A DNA stretch of 64,000 nt, from assembly GCF_013004105.1 (NCBI RefSeq), contig NZ_CP053085.1, positions 2,604,001 to 2,668,000 on the forward strand. The letters run 5' to 3'. Made by a program: the position numbers and the translations under genes. Positions 1-8,686 of the stretch are shown one piece after another (position 1 is the stretch's first letter; every line of letters starts with the position of its first letter). The notes under the pieces are model-generated. The model ran no database searches. It worked only from the letters and a program-made list of their open reading frames with translations, and was not told the DNA's origin. Source of the stretch: Gemmatimonas groenlandica. GTDB lineage: Bacteria; Gemmatimonadota; Gemmatimonadetes; Gemmatimonadales; Gemmatimonadaceae.

Positions 1-1980
1 CAGCTGGAAGTTGAGATCCGTGCGCAGATCGGTCAGCGCGCGATCGAGCTCATCATGCAGCTGCTTGTCCTTCTCGAGTGCATCGAGTGTTTCCTGCAGA
101 CGCGCGAGATCGCGCCGGCCCTGCTCGGCGCTGTCGAGTGCCGCCCGCGCCCGCTCCGCTTCACCCGCTGCGCTGACGGCATCGAGCTCAGCACGGCGGG
201 CCTCGGCGGCGGCGCGCTCATGCGCGTCACGTACGCGCTGATACGACGTGTCATCCATGCCGAGCGCGGTGCGCTGCCGTTCGAGCTCGACGACCTTCGT
301 GCGCGCCGCATCGCGCAACACCGATACGCGCCCGCGCTCGGTGCGCGTGACATCCTCGCGCTCCACGAGCCCGCCCACCCGCGCCGCCTTCGTTTCAAGC
401 TCCTGCAATCGCACCACGTCCTCGCGGAGCGCGCGATGCCGATGCGCATCGTAGCCCAGCGGCAACGCCGCCAGCTGCTCCGTGGCCTGTGCGAGTCGCG
501 CGGCGAGATCGGTTCGCGAGTCGGCCACCTGCGTCGCCTCGACCAGCGCGTTCTGGATCCGCAGCAGCCTCCGCTCGGCGGCGGAGAGCTCCGTCTGCAT
601 GGTGCGACGCTGCTCGTCCAACGCCTCGATGGCGGCCGGCACCGCGGCGAGCTGCTCGACGCGCTGGCGGTAGTAGTTGCCATCAATACGCACGGTCTCG
701 ATCTGCTCGTTGAGCAGGTCGAGCACGCCCCGATACGACGCGCCGAGCGGCCGCCCGCAGGTCGGGCACGGTGACTCCTCGCCAAGTCCTTCGAGCGTAT
801 CACGCTGCTCGGTCAACTCCGAGTACTGGCGTCGGAGGGCTTCGAGACGCGTCTCGGCTTCCTGTCCGTCCCTCGTCCAGGCTTTGCTCTCCGCGTCGAA
901 CGTTCGCTCGACCTCGGTCAGTGTGCCACGAAGCGTCGTGATCTGCAGTTGCGTATCACGCTCCAGCGTCGGCGCCGATTCCAGTCGGGCGGCGCGCTCA
1001 GCGAGCTTGGCATCTTCCTCGGCCACCGTGCGCACGCGTTCCATGAGCGCCTGCCGACGCGCATCGGCCGCCGCGAGCTGCTCCAACGCTTCCAGTTCGG
1101 ACCGCAATGAGAGCAGCGGCAGAATGGCATGCCGCAACGGCGCGAGTTCGCGGTGCGCGAGCGCCACGGCATCGAGCTCGCGATCGAGCCGATCGACTTC
1201 GCGGGCGAAACCCATCGCCTCGCTCTCGGCCACGCGTAGCTCGGCCAGCAGCTGCTGCATCTGATCTCGCTGCGCCTGGGCATCGAGCCACTGCGGCGCG
1301 ACGGCGCTCAGCCGCTCGGACGTGCCGACGCGCGCGACTTCGGCTTCCGCTGCGCGCGTGCGCGCGACGGCGAGTCGCGCTTCCGCGTCGGCCACGCCGC
1401 GCCAGATGGCATCGGCGTCGGGCATGCCCTGTTTCAGTCCATTGATCTCGGCCATCAGCGCGCGACGACGCTCGCGCGCAATCTCCTGTGCTCCGCTGAT
1501 GCGGTCGTAACCCAGCACACGCGAGAGAAAGCGGGCCCGCTCCGCCGCACCGAGCGAGGCCATGACATCGAGCTCTTTCTGTCCGGTGAAGTACGTGTGA
1601 AAGAACTCGGAGCGCGTCATGCCGAGCCGCCGCTGCAGCAACTCCGTGGCGCCGGTGATCGTGTTGGCGATCGGCACATCGCCGCCGTCGAGAAAGACCT
1701 CGGCGTTCGTGAGGCCGCGCATCACCCGATAGCGGTGGCCGGCGAGCTCGAACTCCAGCTCCACCTTCACTGAGGCGCGCGGCGCCGCGCGCGAGAAGCG
1801 GATGGAATCGCGTGTGCCGCGCGCCGCCGGTGTGCCGTACAACGACCACGCGATCGCTTCCAGCAGCGTGGACTTGCCGGAGCCGTTGGGGCCGATGATG
1901 CCCGTCAGGCCGCGTTCGAATTCGATGCGGGTGTCGGCGTGCTGGCGGAAGTTCTGCAAACGGAGTGAGATCAGTCGCAT
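1..1980 (-). CDS. sbcC: SbcC/Rad50-like DNA repair ATPase (C-terminus beyond window)
   Basis: SMC-like ATPase that works with SbcD (Mre11) to open, trim and tether DNA ends and hairpins. Seen: start MRLISLRLQNF, a P-loop GPNGSGKST at residues 30-38, long Glu/Arg/Ala-rich coiled-coil stretches, and a zinc hook CPTC at residues 405-408 (codons 768-757). About 660 residues are present; the second coiled-coil half and the Walker B/signature region lie beyond base 1. The start codon lies 3 bp after the sbcD stop, so the two genes are almost certainly co-translated. It is the last visible gene of a five-gene minus-strand cluster with nurA and herA. Open reading on the opposite strand here is codon-bias shadow. 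Confidence 0.93.
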   Translation of the reverse strand, partial: MRLISLRLQNFRQHADTRIEFERGLTGIIGPNGSGKSTLLEAIAWSLYGTPAARGTRDSIRFSRAAPRASVKVELEFELAGHRYRVMRGLTNAEVFLDGGDVPIANTITGATELLQRRLGMTRSEFFHTYFTGQKELDVMASLGAAERARFLSRVLGYDRISGAQEIARERRRALMAEINGLKQGMPDADAIWRGVADAEARLAVARTRAAEAEVARVGTSERLSAVAPQWLDAQAQRDQMQQLLAELRVAESEAMGFAREVDRLDRELDAVALAHRELAPLRHAILPLLSLRSELEALEQLAAADARRQALMERVRTVAEEDAKLAERAARLESAPTLERDTQLQITTLRGTLTEVERTFDAESKAWTRDGQEAETRLEALRRQYSELTEQRDTLEGLGEESPCPTCGRPLGASYRGVLDLLNEQIETVRIDGNYYRQRVEQLAAVPAAIEALDEQRRTMQTELSAAERRLLRIQNALVEATQVADSRTDLAARLAQATEQLAALPLGYDAHRHRALREDVVRLQELETKAARVGGLVEREDVTRTERGRVSVLRDAARTKVVELERQRTALGMDDTSYQRVRDAHERAAAEARRAELDAVSAAGEAERARAALDSAEQGRRDLARLQETLDALEKDKQLHDELDRALTDLRTDLNFQL

Positions 1981-1983
1981 CCG

Positions 1984-3180
1984 TCAGCCCTCCAGCACAG
2001 GAAGGGCGGCCATGGCCGCGTCTTCGGCCTGCTGCAGATACCGCAGGCCGAGGGAGACCAAGGCCTCGCGATCGACGCCGGGCGGCAACGGCCGCTCGTT
2101 GAGGCGCTCCGCGACCAGCTCCGGCAGCGTAGCCCGACGACCCGGTGCGCCTTCGCCCTTGCCGCGACGAGCCAACACTTCCGGCCGTCGCGCGTCGAGA
2201 TGAAAGTGCGTCGCACGCCGTCGGTACTCACGCAGCGCGTCGTGACTGAGTTCGCGCACGATGTGGCGCGCAATGTTGCGCACCGTCACCCGCACGACGC
2301 GATCGTCGATGCCGCCGATCGCACTGTCCACACGCGCGCGCAGCGCGCTGTCGACTTCGGCCGCGCCCATGCCACTCGCATCGATCGGCTCGAGATCGAG
2401 TAGCGGGCGCGATGGCGCCACCGGATGAAAGCGATGCGCGCCCGACACCAGATCGTGTTCGATGAACCCCTTGCCCGGGATGCGCTGCTCGCGTTCCTCG
2501 CGCAACTCGCCCCAGGGGTTCGAACTCGTGTAGTCGAGTGATCCGCTGTAGTAGGCGCGCGTGGCCACCTCGCGATAGACGTGATAGTGCCCGAGCGCGA
2601 CGTAACTCCACTGCTCGGCGTGCAGCTCTGCCGGATCGATCTCGATGGCCGCGCGATCGGCCGGGGCCGCGTGCGCGGGCAGCATACCGGCGATCTCACC
2701 GTGCAGCAGCAGCACCGTGTGATCGAAGCCTTCGGGGGGCACGAACGGCGGTCGGTCGATGCCGGGAACATCGGGCACCGCCAGTACCGCGAGTGAACGC
2801 CCGGCGAAGGTGAACAACTCGGCCTTGGCATCGGCGACATACACACCGATTTCGCGGAACAGCCGCAGGATGCATCCCGTTTCCGACGTGCGCGGCGCAT
2901 CGTGATTGCCCGCCACCATCACGACCGGGGTGTCGGGGAGTCGATCGCGCAGGGCGGAGAATGTGCGGAAGGCGTGCAGAATGGCGGGGTTCGACGGGCG
3001 CACGGTGTGGAATACATCGCCGCCGACCACGATCAGGTCGGGCGCACATTCGATGATCTGGGCCACGGCACGCGACACCGTCGCGGCGACATCCGCCTCG
3101 CGCTGGTTGATTCCGGTCGGCGTGAGCCGCTGATACTGGCGGAATCCGAGATGGAGATCGCTGAGGTGGACCAGGCGCAT
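1984..3180 (-). CDS. sbcD: SbcD/Mre11-type metallophosphoesterase exonuclease
   Basis: Mn-dependent nuclease subunit of the SbcCD (Mre11-Rad50) complex, 398 residues. All phosphoesterase motifs are readable: HLSDLHLGF near the N-terminus, GGDVFH, VAGNHDAP, LLLHGE and GHYHVY. The C-terminal half resembles the capping/DNA-binding part of the family. An upstream ATG at 3213 would add 11 residues, but the phosphoesterase fold normally begins right at MRLVHLSDLHLG, so 3180 was chosen. It lies 57 bp after the secreted-protein gene and 3 bp before sbcC. Confidence 0.95.
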   Translation of the reverse strand: MRLVHLSDLHLGFRQYQRLTPTGINQREADVAATVSRAVAQIIECAPDLIVVGGDVFHTVRPSNPAILHAFRTFSALRDRLPDTPVVMVAGNHDAPRTSETGCILRLFREIGVYVADAKAELFTFAGRSLAVLAVPDVPGIDRPPFVPPEGFDHTVLLLHGEIAGMLPAHAAPADRAAIEIDPAELHAEQWSYVALGHYHVYREVATRAYYSGSLDYTSSNPWGELREEREQRIPGKGFIEHDLVSGAHRFHPVAPSRPLLDLEPIDASGMGAAEVDSALRARVDSAIGGIDDRVVRVTVRNIARHIVRELSHDALREYRRRATHFHLDARRPEVLARRGKGEGAPGRRATLPELVAERLNERPLPPGVDREALVSLGLRYLQQAEDAAMAALPVLEG

Positions 3181-3237
3181 GCTGCAACCTACAGAACGAC
3201 CCCGTCCGCTCAAAGCGTGGGGGCTGCCCGGCGCCGG

Positions 3238-4230
3238 TCAGCGAATACGAATGCGCTGGACGATGCGCAGATCGAGCAACATCGGCTGGGCGGCTTCGGC
3301 CGGGCCGGGTGTGACTTCGGACTGCACGTCGATGACGGTTCGGGCGTCGACGATCCACGCGCGCAGGCGGTCGAGGACCATCGTGCCGCGCACGGTCCCG
3401 GCGGTGACCACCCGCGTGCCGGCCGGCAGTTCACGGGCAGCGCCGTCCCGACGGAGTTCACCCTCCATCGAGATCCATGCACTCCGCCCGCCCTGCGTAA
3501 GGGAATCGAGGCGGAAGCGCGTGCGCACCACGCCGTCGGCGCGATAGCCACTGACGGGGAGCGAAGGCAGCACGATATCGCGCACCCAGCGCTCGCCGAC
3601 CTGCACGGCGTGCTCAGGCAGCAGAGCGGGCATCGAGGCCAGCGTGGCGCCGAGTTCCATAGCGCCCGGTGGGGGATCGCTCACCCGCATCGCCCCGTCG
3701 GGAGTGACGCGCACGCGCACCTGCCGCCCATCGGCGGGAAGTGGCAGCATCTCGGGACGTGCCTGTTCGGCGGCGGTCCCGGCCCACATGGCCATCGAAT
3801 CGGTCGTCGCCAGCAGGGTCGTGGACGTCAGATCACTCGCCTCGACCAAGGAGTGGGCGTACATGACCAGCTTGGTCACACGAAGCGACGCACGTGCACG
3901 GCGCGGCCCGTAATCCGGTGACTTCGACGCGGGCGGCAGCGTGCCGCCGGCGCGACGTCCGTCGATACCGGTCCCTGACCCCACGGGCGGAACCGAGGAT
4001 TGCGTACGGCGTCCGCTCATCTCGATGGTCTGCTCCATCTGCAGACGCAGCAGATCACCCACCCGCGGACGCACGATGAGTGTCACCCCGTCGGGACCCG
4101 GCCGCAGTGATTGCGCGGACAGCTGCGGCGTGGCCACGAATAGACCCGCGAGCATGAGCGTGCAGGAACCGGTCCGCACGCAGCACGCCCGGGTGAGCAG
4201 CCACTCACGGATTCCACTCGGCGATGTCAT
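3238..4230 (-). CDS. Secreted protein of unknown function inside the repair cluster
   Basis: Protein of 330 residues that I cannot assign to a family. A hydrophobic segment at about residues 23-40 (SCTLMLAGLFVAT then SAQS) looks like a cleavable Sec signal, so the mature part should be exported. The rest is predicted beta-rich with many Val/Arg/Thr, no transmembrane helix, no cysteine cluster and no enzyme motif. The ATG at 4230 overlaps the herA TGA by 4 bp (ATGA), which supports this start and translational coupling to a cytosolic DNA-processing gene. An exported product in this position is odd. It may be only positional, or the hydrophobic stretch may not be a signal. Confidence 0.8.
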   Translation of the reverse strand: MTSPSGIREWLLTRACCVRTGSCTLMLAGLFVATPQLSAQSLRPGPDGVTLIVRPRVGDLLRLQMEQTIEMSGRRTQSSVPPVGSGTGIDGRRAGGTLPPASKSPDYGPRRARASLRVTKLVMYAHSLVEASDLTSTTLLATTDSMAMWAGTAAEQARPEMLPLPADGRQVRVRVTPDGAMRVSDPPPGAMELGATLASMPALLPEHAVQVGERWVRDIVLPSLPVSGYRADGVVRTRFRLDSLTQGGRSAWISMEGELRRDGAARELPAGTRVVTAGTVRGTMVLDRLRAWIVDARTVIDVQSEVTPGPAEAAQPMLLDLRIVQRIRIR

Positions 4231-6251
4231 CCGCCGTATTCGTCGGGCGAGAAGGAGCGGAGCGCGCGGGGACGCGGTGTCACGGCTTCGACTTCACTGG
4301 CGGTCGGTCGCGCGCGACGCGCCAGTTCACGGGTGAAGGCGCGCTTCACGTCGTCAGGGCGCGTGCGCACGACCGCATTGCGCGCCGCCAGCACGACATG
4401 TTCGTCGTACAGCAGAATGGTTTGCTGCACGAAGCCAAGATCGATGGTGTCGTCGAGACGGCGCAGCTCGCGCGTGACGGCTTGCGCCAACGAGGGTTCG
4501 GGTGCCTGCGGAAACCGCTCCACACCCTCCCGTCCGGACATCACCGAGGGGCGCGGAAAACGCACGAACACCGGCTGTGTGAAATGCGGATGACGCACCA
4601 TGAGCTGTCCCTTGTCGAGGGTGGCCATACGCGCTTTGATCGCCGGACTCAGCACCTGATACCCCGGTGAGGCCAACTCGTCGCCATCCATGCGCCCATA
4701 GAGCGCCGTGCCTGCATTCCCCGTCACGCGACGATGCACCTGCGAGCGAAACTGCTGTGCGCCGAACAGCACGAGACCGAGATACCGACCACGTTCGGCG
4801 ATATCGAGCAGCATTTTGCGGACATAGGTATCGGGACCATCATGAGGCGCATACTTGTTCAGCTCATCGACGAAGACGATGACATGATCGACGCCAAGCT
4901 CCCGCCGCTCGAGTTGTTCACGCAGTCGGGACACCACACGGGCGAAGACGAGGTCCTGCGCGTCTTCCTCCACATTGGCGACATCGACCACGTACACCGC
5001 GCGATCCACAAAGCTCCCGAACGGCAGATCGGACACAGCGCCGTCATCGGTGACCAACCCCGCGCAGCGCGTGGACAGATTGGACAGCCGGTTCCGGACT
5101 TTCCGTACGGTCGCCGCGTGGTGTGTGCGCCACGTGTCGCCGTTCGAATCCTCGAGCTTGCGGAGCACATCACGGAACCATGCGTCCAGGTCGGCGAACG
5201 ACTGCACGCGGTGCGTTCGCGAAAAACCCGGCTCCTCGAAGTCCTTGCCGACGACGCGCTCGCGAATGAAGTCGATGAGCGCATCGGCCTTCGCGTCGAT
5301 GTCGTCCTTGTTCAGCAACACTTCCGCGAACTGCAGCACTTCGCCGAGTCCCCATGTGAGCGGCGACACACTGTCGGCGAGGGCAGGATGCGTGCGCAGT
5401 GTGTTCAGGGCGAAGCCGCGGGCCGTGAACGGCGCGAAGTAGCGCACGTCCTGAAACGGCGTCGGGGGTACACCGAGCATCTCGTACATCTCGAGATCGG
5501 CCGGCTCGAGCTTTCCTGGCTGGTCGAGGAAACAGAGGTCGGGACCCTTCACGTTGAAGCACACCGCCGCCACGGTACCGCGATGCGCCGGGAAATGCGC
5601 GAAGATCGACTGCAACAGCCACTCGATCGCACTGGTCTTCGTCGCGAGACCGGACACGCCGGAGATGTTCAGGTGCGCCGCTTCCGGCCCCACGAGAAAG
5701 TCGGCGTCGAGAAAGATCGGCGACCGCATGCCGCCGGCCCGGTACACGCCGACCGGAATGCCCGTCGACGATTCACCGGTGATGTAGCCGTCCATGCGCA
5801 GGGCTACGGCGACGTCGGCATCATCAGCGAGGTACACCGCGCCGAGCGGCACCGGTTGCAACGGTTCCTCGGGGATGTGTCGCAACACCGACGCCGTGTA
5901 CAGCCGGATCTCGGTGCGATCGGTGTGCGACAGCGGTCCGTCGTGGGGCCGCCCATCGTGCCCGAGCACATCGTGCAGCGGGGACTGGAGGTCGCTGTAG
6001 CTGAAGCCTTCCACCACGACACCGTACACGCGCGGAATCACGTTCTCCACCGGTGTATTGCCTTCAACGCGCACAATCGTACCGATGCCGATCGGGGCGT
6101 CGATGGCCGTCCAGAAATGGAACTCGTGCGGCGTATTGGGTTTCTTCTCCGTCGCCACGACACGACCGAGCGGAAGCGATACAACAGCGGGGACTACGGA
6201 AGGCGAGGTCACAGCGTCACGGCGAAGAAGGTCAGTGGCCCACGAGCGCAT
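4227..6251 (-). CDS. herA: HerA-like hexameric DNA translocase/ATPase
   Basis: FtsK/HerA-superfamily ATPase expected to pump DNA to the NurA nuclease during end resection, 674 residues from the ATG at 6251. Seen: an N-terminal HAS-barrel-like part (PLGRVVATEKK onward), a P-loop-like segment GVSGLATKTS at residues 198-207 with Lys205, and a Walker B strand FVDELNKYAP with Asp462-Glu463. The P-loop has Thr where the family usually has Gly before the Lys. The ATG at 6251 overlaps the nurA end by 20 bp; a GTG at 6212 would start 20 bp after the nurA stop and is an alternative. The downstream secreted-protein ATG overlaps this stop. Confidence 0.88.
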   Translation of the reverse strand: MRSWATDLLRRDAVTSPSVVPAVVSLPLGRVVATEKKPNTPHEFHFWTAIDAPIGIGTIVRVEGNTPVENVIPRVYGVVVEGFSYSDLQSPLHDVLGHDGRPHDGPLSHTDRTEIRLYTASVLRHIPEEPLQPVPLGAVYLADDADVAVALRMDGYITGESSTGIPVGVYRAGGMRSPIFLDADFLVGPEAAHLNISGVSGLATKTSAIEWLLQSIFAHFPAHRGTVAAVCFNVKGPDLCFLDQPGKLEPADLEMYEMLGVPPTPFQDVRYFAPFTARGFALNTLRTHPALADSVSPLTWGLGEVLQFAEVLLNKDDIDAKADALIDFIRERVVGKDFEEPGFSRTHRVQSFADLDAWFRDVLRKLEDSNGDTWRTHHAATVRKVRNRLSNLSTRCAGLVTDDGAVSDLPFGSFVDRAVYVVDVANVEEDAQDLVFARVVSRLREQLERRELGVDHVIVFVDELNKYAPHDGPDTYVRKMLLDIAERGRYLGLVLFGAQQFRSQVHRRVTGNAGTALYGRMDGDELASPGYQVLSPAIKARMATLDKGQLMVRHPHFTQPVFVRFPRPSVMSGREGVERFPQAPEPSLAQAVTRELRRLDDTIDLGFVQQTILLYDEHVVLAARNAVVRTRPDDVKRAFTRELARRARPTASEVEAVTPRPRALRSFSPDEYGG

Positions 6252-7296
6252 CGAGATACATCTCACAGGCGTGAATGCCGTAGGTGAGGGTATCCCATCG
6301 TGGATCGGGAAGCGAGAGCGGGGCCCGCTCGGCGAGGATGCCGGCGGAGATCCGGTCGCAGTGCGCCGTGAGCCGCGCCCGCGCCTCGTCGGTGATCTGC
6401 TCGGGGTCGAGCATATCGGCGGGCGGGGACACTTCCACGCGTACCAGTCCATGCAACGGATCACCACCGGCGGCCGTGCGCAGTCGCAGATACCAACTCG
6501 CCACCGCGCGGCGCGGACGATGCCCGACGAGGAAGGCCGGCGAACGCGCCGCTTCTTCGAGCGCGAGCACCGACGCGACCTGTTCCGCGGTACCGTACAG
6601 CGTCGTATGCGACTTCACGACGCCGAATGCCGTTGCCCGTTCGTCCACCGCCAGATTGCCGGAAATGCCGCCGTCGATCCAGAGCCATCGCGATTCACTG
6701 CGACACCATTCCGCGGCGAGTCGCCGTTCGAGCCCTTCCCGCTCCAGCGCCACCAGATCGAGGGCGCGGGCGCGGAGTGCAAAGGGATGCACCGGGATCG
6801 CGTCGTCGGTCATGTCCGCGGTGATATCCACCACGGGGACCCCACTTTCCCGCAGTTGGTTCCACGCGGTCTCGCCGAGCCTGCCGCGCGACACGAACAG
6901 GGCGCGACGCACGCTGGGTTCGCGCCACGTCTCCAGTCGGCGCGCTACGCGCTCGCGGACCGCCGCCGCGACCGAGGCATAGATCAACGGCGATCCGGCG
7001 ACGTAGCCCACCACACGGCTTCGCTGTACCCCGTCGAGAAAACCGGCGACCAACGGCGCGGCCGGCACCGCGACCAGCCGCGCCCCGGGCCCCTCCAGCG
7101 GCACACAGGGCGCCACGGAGGGGGGATCACTGCGCAGGGCGATACGTTCGAGCGGCGGACCACTTCCGGCCGACAGCAGCGCCCCGTCGCCGAACAGCGC
7201 GCGGAGGGAGCGGAGGGCGCCGCGGAGCGAGGCATCAGCCGGTGGGCGTTCGTCAGTCACGAGGGGCACGCTAGCGGGACGGGCGCCCGCAGACAA
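6232..7296 (-). CDS. nurA: NurA-domain nuclease
   Basis: Predicted 5'-3' nuclease partner of HerA, 354 residues. NurA proteins are recognised by metal-binding aspartates on short strands. Here FLDGVQRSR (Asp88) and WLWIDGGISGN (Asp208), with GVVKSH (Lys228) just after, fit that pattern, and the position immediately upstream of herA with a 20-bp overlap strongly supports it. The N-terminal 45 residues are Ala/Pro-rich, so a start a little further in (GTG at codon 13) is possible. This is the first gene of the minus-strand cluster; the cluster promoter should lie in 7297-7363, shared with the divergent lipoprotein gene. Confidence 0.82.
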   Translation of the reverse strand: MSAGARPASVPLVTDERPPADASLRGALRSLRALFGDGALLSAGSGPPLERIALRSDPPSVAPCVPLEGPGARLVAVPAAPLVAGFLDGVQRSRVVGYVAGSPLIYASVAAAVRERVARRLETWREPSVRRALFVSRGRLGETAWNQLRESGVPVVDITADMTDDAIPVHPFALRARALDLVALEREGLERRLAAEWCRSESRWLWIDGGISGNLAVDERATAFGVVKSHTTLYGTAEQVASVLALEEAARSPAFLVGHRPRRAVASWYLRLRTAAGGDPLHGLVRVEVSPPADMLDPEQITDEARARLTAHCDRISAGILAERAPLSLPDPRWDTLTYGIHACEMYLDALVGH

Positions 7297-7363
7297 TCAG
7301 CCCGGCGCGTCCGCGACGGCCCCGGTGGTGGACTTCGGCGCCCCGGTCCACGAAACTCAGAGG

Positions 7364-8347
7364 GTGAGACTCTCCCGACCTTCTGCCATCGTCACCCCGC
7401 GACTCCGCGGCGTGGCCCTTCGTGCGCTGCCCCTCGCGCTCGCGCTGCTGTCCGCCGCCTGCGACACCACGGAGCGAGTCAAGAATGCGCTCAAGGCCGA
7501 CCAAGGCGATCCGGTCTGGCAGGGCGACAGCACACTCCTCGCTCCGCATCCTGAAGTGCTGTTCCGCGTGACGCGTGACAGCACCGGTCCGCGCATCGTG
7601 CCGCTGGCCACGATGGGACCGCAGGGATTCCGCCTGCTCACCATGAGCGATCGCGGCTGGCGCTCGTTCGATATCGATTATCTCAACGCGGGCAAGTCAC
7701 TCACGCCGTATCGCGGTGGTCGGCCGCTGGCGCCGGTCAGCTCCACCCGCGGCATGTGGGAGGGGGCGCCGCTCGACACGATCCGCGGCTGCTCGCTCAT
7801 TCTCCCTGGCGCGCTGGCATCGATCCCCGATGGCGTCGAGTTCTTCACCAGTGGGAAGCGACCGCCCCTGAAAGCGGTCACGTCGTTGTCGGCGGGAGAA
7901 CTGCAGACGGCGATCGACGCCATTCCCACCCTGATCGCGCCGGCGGCTGGCATTTCGATGTCGATGCTGCCGCGCTACAAGCGCGAGGTGTTCGTCGCCG
8001 AAACCGGCAATGGCCCGCGTCCCACGATCGTCGTGGTGTACGACGACCCCGAAGTCGTGGCCGACAGCGTTCGCCAGATGGGCGCGCGCCCTCGCCACCT
8101 GGTGGTCGTGCTAGACAAGGGCGTGTACGGCTACAAGCCGACGTTTACCTACACGACCCTCGGCAACAAGCTGTCACCGCCGCGCTATCGCTATCTCGAC
8201 CACATCGACGTGGACGATGACGGTAAGTCGGAGCTCTTCTTCGGTCTCAAGATCAAGGGTGCGCCGCTCTATACCATCGTGCTCCGGTACGAAGCGGAGG
8301 CGTGGCGTGAGCTACTGCGCAACGAGCGGCAGCGCTGCCACGCCTGA
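7364..8347 (+). CDS. Lipoprotein of unknown function
   Basis: Exported lipoprotein of about 327 residues. The GTG start at 7364 gives an Arg-rich n-region, a Leu/Ala h-region and the lipobox LLSAAC (Cys33). A GTG at 7325 would add 13 residues and make the signal unusually long. The mature protein carries no motif I recognise. Its C-terminus has an acidic DVDDDGKSELFF segment resembling FG-GAP/dockerin-type calcium loops, so a Ca-binding loop is possible. It is divergent from nurA, with the two starts 67 bp apart, and ends in a bidirectional hairpin shared with the convergent Lrp-like gene. Confidence 0.75.
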   Translation: MRLSRPSAIVTPRLRGVALRALPLALALLSAACDTTERVKNALKADQGDPVWQGDSTLLAPHPEVLFRVTRDSTGPRIVPLATMGPQGFRLLTMSDRGWRSFDIDYLNAGKSLTPYRGGRPLAPVSSTRGMWEGAPLDTIRGCSLILPGALASIPDGVEFFTSGKRPPLKAVTSLSAGELQTAIDAIPTLIAPAAGISMSMLPRYKREVFVAETGNGPRPTIVVVYDDPEVVADSVRQMGARPRHLVVVLDKGVYGYKPTFTYTTLGNKLSPPRYRYLDHIDVDDDGKSELFFGLKIKGAPLYTIVLRYEAEAWRELLRNERQRCHA

Positions 8348-8376
8348 CATCGGAGTCGCCTACTCGACTCCGATGT
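8347..8376. terminator. Bidirectional hairpin terminator
   Basis: A perfect 12-bp stem (8347-8358 with 8365-8376) and a 6-nt loop lie at the junction of two convergent genes. The stem overlaps the last codons of the Lrp-like gene, so it can act on both transcripts. No strong T run follows. Confidence 0.7.
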
Positions 8377-8638
8377 CCCACGCCTGCTCGAGATCGTTGC
8401 GGCTGTAGGCGCGAAAGGCCGTGAGCGTCTGCGTCCGGATGATCCCGGGCACTTTGGCAAACTCCTCGGTCACCACGGTCGCGATGCGTTCGAGATCGGG
8501 TACGCGCACGATCGCCACGAGGTCCCATGCGCCTGACACCGAGTAGACCTCGCTCACGCCTTCGATGCCCGCCAGCGCCGTCGCACACGCGGGGATGGTT
8601 TTCGGATCAGCCTGCACCAGCACGATGGTCGTGATCAT
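8360..8638 (-). CDS. Stand-alone Lrp/AsnC ligand-binding (RAM) domain protein
   Basis: A 92-residue protein covering only the alpha/beta effector-binding domain of Lrp/AsnC regulators, without the N-terminal helix-turn-helix. The pattern is visible: a first strand ITTIVLVQADP, then VSEVYSVSGAWDLVAIVRV typical of the RAM ligand pocket, and the closing strand TQTLTAF. Such proteins form rings and bind amino acids but not DNA on their own; some partner with full-length Lrp. It sits 49 bp downstream of the aminotransferase stop on the same strand, so an amino-acid-responsive role is a reasonable inference. Confidence 0.88.
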   Translation of the reverse strand: MITTIVLVQADPKTIPACATALAGIEGVSEVYSVSGAWDLVAIVRVPDLERIATVVTEEFAKVPGIIRTQTLTAFRAYSRNDLEQAWDIGVE

Positions 8639-8686
8639 GATCGCCTCGAAAAGCGTGAAGTAGTCGGCGCGCGCGAACGCGCTGCC

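Noticed and set aside
4734-6287. 517-codon open frame opposite herA
   Set aside because: Codon shadow of herA; no ribosome site, no motif.
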